A stretch of DNA of 64,000 nucleotides from CBDCIS01 sp965217565. GTDB lineage: Bacteria; Chloroflexota; Dehalococcoidia; Lucifugimonadales; CATOSD01. A program made the position numbers and the translations under genes. The notes under the pieces are model-generated. The model saw only the letters and a list, made by a program, of their open reading frames with translations. It was not told where the DNA came from and did not search any database. The first letter of the stretch is position 1. The number at the start of each line of letters is the position of its first letter. This document shows, piece by piece, positions 34,284 to 44,200 of the stretch. The stretch covers positions 626,746 to 690,745 of the forward strand of contig CBDCIS010000003.1 of the NCBI GenBank assembly GCA_965217565.1. Direction: 5' to 3'.

Positions 34284-36134
34284 ATGTCAACGAACCCGGC
34301 CAAAGGCGAGGGCATTATTCAAAAGATCTCCGTAGACCCGATTACACTCCAACTTGTTCGTGGCTCTCTGCGTTCGGCGCGGCTGGAGTGCGAGCTGATA
34401 ATCGAACGGACGGCCATGTCGGCTTTCATACGGGAAAAGAAGGACTACACCGTCAGCTTCCTGGACCGTCGGGGGCAAGAAATATATGGCGAGACCATGG
34501 GCAGCGACATATTGGGCTGTGTGTGGGAATGCTACGCCCCGGAGACCATGCACCCCGGGGATGTGTACTGGTATAACGATCCATACATCTCACGGGGCAG
34601 CATCAGCCACACCCCTGATATGGTGTTCATAACGCCCGTTTTCTTTGAAGAGGAACTGGTGGCCTACTGTCACTCCTTCGCCCACTTCTGGGACCTGGGG
34701 GGCTCCCGCCCCGGCAGCATTGGGCCGGCCAACACCGAGATATTTCACGACGGCACCCTGGTGCCACCCATCAGGATAGTTGATCAGGGAAAGCTGAACG
34801 ACGAAGCTTACCGGATCATCCTGCGCAACTCCCGCTACCCCGACCTGCTGGAAGGTGACAGCCGGGCTTTGATGGCGGCGGCGCAGCGGGCCGAGGAACG
34901 GGTCCTGGAAATCTTTCGCCGCTTCGGCAAAGAGACCACCCTGGCAGCCATCCGCCAGGACCGGGAGGAAACGGCGGAATTCATCCACCAGAAGACGCTG
35001 GAAATGATACCGCCTGGGAACTACACCACTCGTGACTACATGGACAACGACGGAGTGGGCGCTGAGTGGCACTCCTTCCACCTGGAACTGAGCCGCACAG
35101 GAGACCACATTACCCTGGATGCCACCGAAAGCGACGACCAAGCCCCCGGCTCCATCAACTTCATGGCCAGCGACGGCACCATTGGGGCCTACTTCGGCCA
35201 GCACTTTCACCAGTACGACCCGTCCCTCACCATGAATCAGGGACTGTTGGCGGCAGTGGACGAAGTGAAGCTACGTCCGGGCAGTATCCTGCAACCCCAG
35301 TGGCCTGCGGCGCTGGGTTGCCGCGCCCACACCTTCACCAAGCTGAAAAACGCCGTTCGTGCCGTCGTCGCCAGGGCCAGTGGCGGAAACACCATGGCGG
35401 CAATGGCGGTGTACGTGATCGCTTACTGGCGGATGAAGGACGCCGAGTCGGGAGAGTGGATGCTGTGCACCGACGGCATTGCGGTCGGGCATGGCGCCCG
35501 TCCCAGCGCCGACGGCATCGACGCCGTTTACAGCCGCCACAACGAAAACTACCCGGCAGAGTTCATGGACATGGAGTACCCCCTGAGAATGGAGCGGTAC
35601 GCCATCAACCCCGACTCCGGCGGGCCCGGCAAGTACCGCGGCGGCTGCGGAATCATCCGGGATGTCCGGCTGCTGGCTCCCGAAGGGACATTCGGGCTGC
35701 GGGTAGAGAACAACCAGTTCCCGGCCTGGGGCGTCGCCGGAGGCAAGGCCGGAGGCACGTCCAAAGTGATTCTAAACCCCGGGTGTGAGGGCGAAAGAAA
35801 TATCCGTCCCTTTTCCGACGACAACCCTTGGCAGGCCGGCGATCTGGTGAGAATCTACACCGCCGGCGGAGGCGGCTGGGGCGATCCCCTGGAACGAGAA
35901 ATTCACCTGGTCGAAAGGGATGTGCGGGGCGGCTTCGTCTCTCTGAAATCGGCGCGTTCAGAATACGGGGTTGTAATTGACCCGGAAACGCTGAAATTGG
36001 ACGGCCCCGGCAGCCTGGCCCTTCAGAAAGACCTTCGGCAGGGGCGGGAGCGACCCAAGCTGTTCCACCGTTTCATCTACTTCGAGGAGGAGGAGGAGGA
36101 GCGGCGCTGGATTGAGCGCCACCTACCGCGGTAG
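34284..36134 (+). CDS. hyuB: HyuB-like hydantoinase/oxoprolinase subunit B
   Basis: 616 residues, start ATG 34284 with AAGGAGAG. Family motifs: VDPITLQLVRGSLRSARLEC then ELIIERTAMSAFIREKKDYT at the start, HPGDVYWYNDPYISRGSISH, FFEEELVAYCHSFAHFWDLG, the ATESDDQAPGSINF segment, ARASGGNTMAAMAVYV, and NPDSGGPGKYRGGCGIIRDV near the end with TAGGGGWGDPLERE. The C-terminus adds a long acidic run (EEEEEE) and a basic tail. It is the partner of the HyuA protein encoded immediately upstream; the pair works in the cytoplasm as a large complex. Confidence 0.93.
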   Translation: MSTNPAKGEGIIQKISVDPITLQLVRGSLRSARLECELIIERTAMSAFIREKKDYTVSFLDRRGQEIYGETMGSDILGCVWECYAPETMHPGDVYWYNDPYISRGSISHTPDMVFITPVFFEEELVAYCHSFAHFWDLGGSRPGSIGPANTEIFHDGTLVPPIRIVDQGKLNDEAYRIILRNSRYPDLLEGDSRALMAAAQRAEERVLEIFRRFGKETTLAAIRQDREETAEFIHQKTLEMIPPGNYTTRDYMDNDGVGAEWHSFHLELSRTGDHITLDATESDDQAPGSINFMASDGTIGAYFGQHFHQYDPSLTMNQGLLAAVDEVKLRPGSILQPQWPAALGCRAHTFTKLKNAVRAVVARASGGNTMAAMAVYVIAYWRMKDAESGEWMLCTDGIAVGHGARPSADGIDAVYSRHNENYPAEFMDMEYPLRMERYAINPDSGGPGKYRGGCGIIRDVRLLAPEGTFGLRVENNQFPAWGVAGGKAGGTSKVILNPGCEGERNIRPFSDDNPWQAGDLVRIYTAGGGGWGDPLEREIHLVERDVRGGFVSLKSARSEYGVVIDPETLKLDGPGSLALQKDLRQGRERPKLFHRFIYFEEEEEERRWIERHLPR

Positions 36135-36242
36135 GCGAACCGAGTGCTATCTTTTCGCCCGGGCAACCATCGCCTCAGTCAGCCCCATTGGCGACAACTG
36201 GCAAACCCGGACTCCGAACCGGTCGACGATGATGCTGCCTGA

Positions 36243-36271
36243 TTGACACTCCTGCGGCCCACGGCGATAAT
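36243..36271 (+). promoter_or_regulatory. Near-consensus sigma70 promoter upstream of the FAD oxidoreductase gene
   Basis: TTGACA at 36243-36248, 17-nt spacer, GATAAT at 36266-36271. Transcription would begin near 36278, about 23 nt before ATG 36301, whose Shine-Dalgarno is GGGAGGGC. Same hexamers (TTGACA/GAYAAT, 17-nt spacing) as the promoter at 15949. Confidence 0.6.
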
Positions 36272-36300
36272 CCCAAGAACTGCAATGGGAGGGCAAGGGT

Positions 36301-37494
36301 ATGCCTGAAAGCGCGGACGTAGTTGTGATTGGCGCCGGTGTGGTCGGCTGCTCGGTCGCCTATTACCTGGCCCGGGAAGGCGTCAAGGTGACCCTCCTGG
36401 AGCGGGAATCCATCGGCAGCGGGGCCTCCGCCCACGCCACCGGTTCCCTTAGTCTGCTGGGCGCCGAGTTCTCCCCAGGGGCGTCCTTCCAGATTGCTCA
36501 AGCCTCTTACTCCGAGTTTCAGCAGATCGTTCCCGAACTGGAATCCGCCACGGGCATGGACCTTCTCTACCAGCGTCGTCCTTCTCTCCGGTTGGCTCTG
36601 GATGACGAAGAGGCCGAACTAATCAGAAGCTTGATGGTCTGGCAGCAACCCCACGTCAAGATGCATTGGATTGACGCGCAGGAGGTCCACTCCATCGAAC
36701 CCCGCCTCTCCCCCTCTATCGTCGGCGCCGTGTATGAGGACGAGTCCGCCCAACTGGACAGCTACCGCCTTAACCTAGCTCTGGGCCGGGGCGCCGAACT
36801 CAAGGGCGCCAACATCCTTTACCGGGAAGTAACCGGCCTTGCCACCAGTGGCCCCGCGATTTCCGGCGTCAAGACCGCCTCCGAAGACATACACTGCGGC
36901 ACGGTGGTGGTGGCGGCCGGCACCTGGAGCCGGGCTTTCACTCCTTGGCTGGGCTTCCCCATTCCTGTCCGCCCCTTGAAGGGAGAGCGCCTTTTGCTCA
37001 ACTACCCCGGCGAACCCCTTCCGGTGCTGATCAGCTCTCCCAAGCGCGGTCACATGGTCAGCCGGATGGACGGTTTCACCAGCGTCGGCAGCACCGGCGG
37101 TCGGGACTATGACCAGAAAGAGCTTTTCTGGGGCGAGGAGTTTGACCGCCAGCCCACCGAAACTGCCCGGATGGAACTCCTTCAGCGTGCCATAGATGTC
37201 TTTCCGGACCTGGAGCGTGCCGAGTTGGTTCAACAGCTTGCCGGTTCCCGCCCCCTGAGTCCCGACAGCAAACCCATCATCGGCCCGGTCCCCGGTCGAG
37301 AAGGCGTCCTCTTGGCTACCGGACACACCACCAAGGGCATCCACTTAGGACCCATCACAGGCCGCATCATCACGGACTATATCTGCCGTGGTTCAACTCA
37401 GGTCGTCTCCGACATGGGCCAATTCCTCCCCGGCCGCTTCGCAGATTTTACCGACGCCGACTTCCTCCCCGCTACCCAAGACGTGGAAGAGTAA
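36301..37494 (+). CDS. FAD-dependent amino-acid/sarcosine oxidase-like (DAO family) oxidoreductase
   Basis: 397 residues of the DadA/sarcosine-oxidase family. ADVVVIGAGVVGCSVAYYLA then EGVKVTLLERESIGSGASAH is the N-terminal FAD Rossmann motif (GxGxxG and acidic end of the second strand); VVVAAGTWSRAF, IPVRPLKGERLLL and the C-terminal DSKPIIGPVPGREGVLLATG-HTTKGIHLGP complete the FAD site. These enzymes oxidise secondary amines or D-amino acids to imines. It follows hyuB by 166 bp and has its own promoter, but the shared orientation suggests a joint role: amino-acid-like products of the hydantoinase could be its substrate (inference). Confidence 0.88.
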   Translation: MPESADVVVIGAGVVGCSVAYYLAREGVKVTLLERESIGSGASAHATGSLSLLGAEFSPGASFQIAQASYSEFQQIVPELESATGMDLLYQRRPSLRLALDDEEAELIRSLMVWQQPHVKMHWIDAQEVHSIEPRLSPSIVGAVYEDESAQLDSYRLNLALGRGAELKGANILYREVTGLATSGPAISGVKTASEDIHCGTVVVAAGTWSRAFTPWLGFPIPVRPLKGERLLLNYPGEPLPVLISSPKRGHMVSRMDGFTSVGSTGGRDYDQKELFWGEEFDRQPTETARMELLQRAIDVFPDLERAELVQQLAGSRPLSPDSKPIIGPVPGREGVLLATGHTTKGIHLGPITGRIITDYICRGSTQVVSDMGQFLPGRFADFTDADFLPATQDVEE

Positions 37495-37881
37495 CCCTCG
37501 CCCTTTGCACCCATCTATGCGTTTAGGAGTGTGCAAAGCGGGAAACGAAGGCAAGGCGGTGCTTTATCTCGGTGCCTACGCTGTTGTGAAACCAAGGCAA
37601 CCGTGCTCGAGACCGCTAGAGGCATCGTACATAACAGGATTGCCTGGGGCAGCCATGGCCTCTGTAATGGTATGCGCTGAACGATCGAGCTGAAGACCGA
37701 AGGGCTAAAGGGACACCTCTAACTCAAAGACCGTACTGCGTACGGTCCGCTTAGGCCCACCACGCTTGACAAAATCAAGAACTTTCGAATTACGCTTCAG
37801 GTTGGCGCTGTAATCTGACGCCTGCCTTGCCCCGCCGGGAACCGGCGAAGCAGGCCGTCAGGCAACGTACCCGGAAGCGAC

Positions 37882-37910
37882 GAGGCCCCTGCTGTAACGG
37901 CGGGGGCCTC
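37882..37910 (+). terminator. Terminator-like GC-rich hairpin
   Basis: GAGGCCCC (37882-37889) pairs with GGGGCCTC (37903-37910) across a 13-nt loop that can itself pair partly (TGC/GCG). It is followed by TGGCTTGTTCC, not a true T-tract, so termination is only probable. It lies about 390 bp past the FAD oxidoreductase gene. Confidence 0.4.
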
Positions 37911-38056
37911 TGGCTTGTTCCAAAGCGCCGCAGCGATTCCTACACTCACACCCACGCCCCGCGCGCTCCCCGCCATTCCCCCGACTCCGATGGGAGTCCC
38001 TTTGCACGTCCACGTCGCTTCCTGAACACGCCGGGCTGAGACCTGACGCGGCATGA

Positions 38057-38127
38057 GCATAGGCACCTGGTAGGTATTTGCCTATGCAATCTCCGTAGAC
38101 AAATGTCTAGTGCAATTTAGACATTTG
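38057..38127 (+). promoter_or_regulatory. Two consecutive perfect hairpins in the leader of the giant secreted-protein gene
   Basis: Hairpin A: GCATAGGCA (38057-38065) / TGCCTATGC (38079-38087), 13-nt loop. Hairpin B: CAAATGTCTA (38100-38109) / TAGACATTTG (38118-38127), 8-nt loop. Both stems are mismatch-free and sit 133-203 nt before ATG 38260. They could be operator dyads or RNA structures; no known riboswitch class is recognised. Confidence 0.45.
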
Positions 38128-38259
38128 CTCCTTATATCCGGCTTGGAGTCTCACTACGATTTATGTTGGTGGGGGCTGCTTTTCGGGCGGCAAGCCTTGT
38201 TATTGGCAACGAAACCGCATAGCGGTTACAAATGACGACTCTACGTCTAGGAGCGCACT

Positions 38260-41200
38260 ATGGGCGAGACCAACGGGAGCCACCGGGGCATATTCAGCAT
38301 GAGGTCCACGGGGGCGACGACGCTCTCGCTGCTCCCCCGGGGGAGAACGAAGACGGCAAGGCATATCGCCGGATTTCTCGCCGCTTTGATGGCGGTTGTC
38401 GCCATGGCCCTTGGCAGCGCGGCCGGCACGGAGTTGGCTGAAGCGCAGACGGACCCATCCACCGACCGGGTCGCCTTGGTCGCCCTCTACAACGCCACCG
38501 ACGGCCCGAACTGGTCGAACGAGACCAACTGGCTGAGCGCCGAGCCCATCGGAGAATGGCACGGCGTGATCACCGACGGCAGTGGGCGCGTCACCGCGTT
38601 GGACCTCGACGAAAACGAGTTGAACGGGAAGATGCCGGCGGAACTGGGCGACCTTACCAACCTGCAGAGCTTGTCCCTCAACGACAATTCGGGCCTTTCG
38701 GGACCATTGCCCGGCTCCTTCACCGGCCTGACCTCGCTCACCTATCTCGATTTGAGTGGCACTGGGATGTGCGCGCCAACAGACGCCTCATTCCAGACGT
38801 GGCTGGAGAACATCGCTACCAGGCTTGGCGTTGTCAACTGCCGTGAGCAGACTGCCGAGGACCCTTTGATTGACCGGTACGACGCCAACAACAATGGCAC
38901 GATAGAGAAAAGCGAGGTCATACAGGCCATAAACGACTACCTTGATGGGGGGGGCATCAGCAAGACCGATGTTATAAAGCTCATCAACATCTACCTCGAT
39001 GGCCCGGCTACGCACAACCCTCCGGGGACACCTGAGGGATTGACGGCGACGGGGAACGGGGAGACCCGGATAGACCTGTCGTGGAGTGCGCCACCCAGCG
39101 ATGGTGGAGCGGCCATTACGGGCTACCGGATAGAAGTGTCGGAGGACAGGTCCACTTGGACCGATCTCGTGGCCAACACGGGCAATGCCGCCACCAGCTA
39201 TTCGCACACCGGGTTGACGGCGGGGACTACGCGGCACTACCAGGTCTCGGCCATCAACTCTGCAGGGACGGGTCCGGCGTCGAACATCGCCACCGGCAAC
39301 ACGGACACTAGCAGCGGCAATCAGGCCCCCGATCTGGTGGTGGGGACGCCCTCGGTGAGCGACGACAGCCCGACGGCCGGGGCGTCGTTCACGCTGAGCG
39401 CCACGGTGCGCAACCAGGGCGGCGGCTCGTCGGCATCCACCACGCTGCGCTACTACCGCTCCACCGACTCCACCATCTCGTCAGCTGACACGCAGGTCGG
39501 CACGGACTCCGTGGGCGGGCTGGCAGCGTCGGGGACCAGCGCCGAGTCGATCAGTGTGACCGCGCCGTCCGCGCCGGGGACCTACTACTACGGCGCCTGC
39601 GTGGACTCGGTGTCCGGGGAGTCGGATACCGGGAACAACTGCTCCAGCGGGGTGGCCGTGGCCGTCGGAACCCCTCCCACGCCGGACTTGGTGGTGGGGA
39701 CGCCATCGGTGGACGACAGCAGCCCGACGGCCGGGGCGTCGTTCACGCTGAGCGCCACGGTGCGCAACCGGGGCAGCGGCTCGTCGGCCGCGACCACGCT
39801 GCGCTACTACCGCTCCGCCGACTCCACCATCTCGTCAGCTGACACGCAGGTCGGCACGGACTCCGTGGGCGGGCTGGCAGCGTCGGGGACCAGCGCCGAG
39901 TCGATCAGTGTGACCGCGCCGTCCGCGCCGGGGACCTACTACTACGGCGCCTGCGTGGACTCGGTGTCCGGGGAGTCGGATACCGGGAACAACTGCTCCA
40001 GCGGGGTGGCCGTGGCCGTCGGAACCCCTCCCACGCCGGACTTGGTGGTGGGGACGCCATCGGTGGACGACAGCAGCCCGACGGCCGGGGCGTCGTTCAC
40101 GCTGAGCGCCACGGTGCGCAACCGGGGCAGCGGCTCGTCGGCCGCGACCACGCTGCGCTACTACCGCTCCGCCGACTCCACCATCTCGTCAGCTGACACG
40201 CAGGTCGGCACGGACTCCGTGGGCGGGCTGGCAGCGTCGGGGACCAGCGCCGAGTCGATCAGTGTGACCGCGCCGTCCGCGCCGGGGACCTACTACTACG
40301 GGGCCTGCGTGGACTCGGTGCCCGGGGAATCCAATACCGGAAACAACTGCTCCAGCGGGGTGGCCGTGGCCGTCAGCGTCGCTACCGCCCCCGATCTGGT
40401 GGTGGGGACGCCCTCGGTGAGCGACGACAGCCCGACGGCCGGGGCGTCGTTCACGCTGAGCGCCACGGTGCGCAACCAGGGCGGCGGCTCGTCGGCCGCG
40501 ACCACGCTGCGCTACTACCGCTCCGCCGACTCCACCATCTCGTCAGCTGACACGCAGGTCGGCACGGACTCCGTGGGCGGGCTGTCGGCGTCGGGGACCA
40601 GCCCTGAGTCGACCAGTGTGACCGCGCCGTCCACGGCTGGGACGTACTACTACGGCGCCTGCGTGGACTCGGTGTCCGGGGAGTCGAATACCACGAACAA
40701 CTGCTCCAGCGGGGTGGCCGTAACCGTCAGCGCCGCCCCCGATCTGGTGGTTGGGACGCCTACGGTGGACGACGACAGCCCGACCACCGGGGAGTCGTTC
40801 ACGCTGAGCGCCACGGTGCGCAACCAGGGCAGCGGCTCGTCGGCCGCGACCACGCTGCGCTACTACCGCTCAACTGATGCGACCATATCATCCAGCGACA
40901 CGTCCGCAGGCACGGACTCCGTGGTCGGGCTGTCGGCGTCGGGGACCAGCCCTGAGTCGATCAGTGTGACCGCGCCGTCCACGGCTGGGACGTACTACTA
41001 CGGCGCCTGCGTGGACTCGGTGTCCGGGGAGTCGGATACCACGAACAACTGCTCCAGCGGGGTGGCCGTAACCGTCAGCGCCGCCCCCGATCTGGTGGTT
41101 GGGACGCCTACGGTGGACGACAGCAGCCCGACCACCGGGGAGTCGTTCACGCTGAGCGCCACGGTGCGCAACCAGGGCAGCGGCTCGTCCGGTTCAACCA

Positions 41201-44200
41201 CGCTGCGCTACTACCGCTCCGCCGACTCCACCATCTCGTCAGCTGACACGCAGGTCGGCACGGACTCCGTGGGCGGGCTGTCGGCGTCGGGGACCAGCCC
41301 TGAGTCGACCAGTGTGACCGCGCCGTCCACGGCTGGGACGTACTACTACGGCGCCTGCGTAGACAGCGTCACGGGCGAGAACGTAACCGACAACAACTGC
41401 TCCAGCGGGGTGGCCGTAACCGTCAGCGCCGCCCCCGATCTGGTGGTTGGGACGCCTACGGTGGACGACGACAGCCCGACCACCGGGGAGTCGTTCACGC
41501 TGAGCGCCACGGTGCGCAACCAGGGCAGCGGCTCGTCGGCCGCGACCACGCTGCGCTACTACCGCTCAACTGATGCGACCATATCATCCAGCGACACGTC
41601 CGCAGGCACGGACTCCGTGGTCGGGCTGTCGGCGTCGGGGACCAGCGCCGAGTCGATCAGTGTGACCGCGCCGTCCACGGCTGGGACGTACTACTACGGC
41701 GCCTGCGTGGACTCGGTGTCCGGGGAGTCGAATACCACGAACAACTGCTCCAGTGGGGTGGCTGTGGCCGTCGGAACCCCTCCCGCCCCCGATCTGGTGG
41801 TTGGGACGCCTACGGTGGACGACGACAGCCCGACCACCGGGGAGTCGTTCACGCTGAGCGCCACGGTGCGCAACCAGGGCAGCGGCTCGTCGGCCGCGAC
41901 CACGCTGCGCTACTACCGCTCAACTGATGCGACCATATCATCCAGCGACACGTCCGCAGGCACGGACTCCGTGGGCGGGCTGTCGGCGTCGGGGACCAGC
42001 CCTGAGTCGACCAGTGTGACCGCGCCGTCCACGGCTGGGACGTACTACTACGGCGCCTGCGTGGACTCGGTGTCCGGGGAGTCGAATACCACGAACAACT
42101 GCTCCAGCGGGGTGGCCGTAACCGTCAGCGCCGCCCCCGATCTGGTGGTTGGGACGCCTACGGTGGACGACGACAGCCCGACCACCGGGGAGACGTTCAC
42201 GCTGAGCGCCACGGTGCGCAACCAGGGCAGCGGCTCGTCGGCCGCGACCACGCTGCGCTACTACCGCTCAACTGATGCGACCATATCATCCAGCGACACG
42301 TCCGCAGGCACGGACTCCGTGGTCGGGCTGTCGGCGTCGGGGACCAGCCCTGAGTCGATCAGTGTGACCGCGCCGTCCACGGCTGGGACGTACTACTACG
42401 GCGCCTGCGTGGACTCGGTGTCCGGGGAGTCGAATACCGGGAACAACTGCTCCAGCGGGGTGGCCGTGGCCGTAACCGTCAGCGCCGCCCCCGATCTGGT
42501 GGTTGGGACGCCTACGGTGGACGACAGCAGTCCGACCACCGGGGAGACGTTCACGCTGAGCGCCACGGTGCGCAACCAGGGCAGCGCCTCATCCGGCTCG
42601 ACCACCCTGCGCTACTACCGCTCCACCGACTCGACCATATCATCCAGCGACACGTCCGCAGGCACGGACTCCGTGGGCGGGCTGTCGGCGTCGGGGACCA
42701 GCCCTGAGTCGATCAGTGTGACCGCGCCGTCCACGGCTGGGACGTACTACTACGGCGCCTGCGTGGACTCGGTGTCCGGGGAGTCGAATACCACGAACAA
42801 CTGCTCGACGGCGGTGACGGTGACCGTAACTGCCGCCGCTGCGCCAGACCTGGTGGTGGGGACGCCATCGGTGAACGACAGCAGTCCGACCACCGGGGAG
42901 ACGTTCACGCTGAGCGCCACGGTGCGCAACCAGGGCAGCGGCTCGTCGGCCGCGACCACGCTGCGCTACTACCGCTCAACTGATGCGACCATATCATCCA
43001 GCGACACGTCCGCAGGCACGGACTCCGTGGTCGGGCTGTCGGCGTCGGGGACCAGCGCCGAGTCGATCAGTGTGACCGCGCCGTCCACGGCTGGGACGTA
43101 CTACTACGGCGCCTGCGTAGACAGCGTCACGGGCGAGAACGTAACCGACAACAACTGCTCCAGCGGGGTGGCCGTAACCGTCAGCGCCGCCCCCGATCTG
43201 GTGGTGGGGACGCCATCGGTGAACGACAGCAGTCCGACCACCGGGGAGACGTTCACGCTGAGCGCCACGGTGCGCAACCAGGGCAGCGCCTCATCCGGCT
43301 CGACCACCCTGCGCTACTACCGCTCCACCGACTCGACCATATCATCCAGCGACACGTCCGCAGGCACGGACTCCGTGGGCGGGCTGTCGGCGTCGGGGAC
43401 CAGCCCTGAGTCGATCAGTGTGACCGCGCCGTCCACGGCTGGGACGTACTACTACGGCGCCTGCGTGGACTCGGTGTCCGGGGAGTCGAATACCGGGAAC
43501 AACTGCTCCAGCGGGGTGGCCGTGGCCGTCAGCGTCGCTACCGCTCCCGATCTGGTGGTGGGGACGCCATCGGTGTTCGGCAGCAGCCCGACGGCTGGGG
43601 CGTCGTTCATTCTGGCCGCCACGGTGCGCAACCAGGGCAACGACTGGTCGGCCGCGACCACCCTGCACTTCTACCGCTCCACCGACTCCACCATATCATC
43701 CAGCGACACGTCCGTAGGTATGGTTGCGGTGGTCAGGCTGTCGGCGCCGGGGACTGACAATGCGTATACCAGCCTGACCGCGCCGTCCACGGCAGGCACC
43801 TACTACTACGGGGCCTGCGTGGACTCGGTGCCCGGGGAATCCAATACCGGAAACAACTGCTCCAGCGGGGTGGCCGTGGCCGTCAGCGTCGCTACCGCCC
43901 CCGATCTGGTGGTGGGGACGCCCTCGGTGAGCGACAGCAGCCCGACGGCTGGGACGTCCTTCACCCTCAGCGCGACGGTGCGCAACCAGGGCGGCGCGGC
44001 GTCGGCCGCGACCACCCTGCGCTACTACCGCTCCACCAACTCCACCATCTCGTCAGCTGACACGCAGGTCGGCACGGACTCCGTGGGCGGACTGGCGGCG
44101 TCGGGGACCAGCGCCGAGTCGATCAGCCTGACCGCGCCGTCCACGGCAGGCACCTACTACTACGGGGCCTGCGTGGACTCGGTGTCCGGGGAATCCAACA

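Larger units (their letters stand above)
37495..38259 (+). other. Gene-free interval (765 bp) with structured elements
   Basis: No gene supported. Holds a perfect 7-3-7 palindrome ACCGTAC-TGC-GTACGGT at 37730-37746, a terminator-like hairpin at 37882-37910 and two leader hairpins at 38057-38127 before the giant secreted-protein gene. Frames through it are short and compositionally random. Confidence 0.6.
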
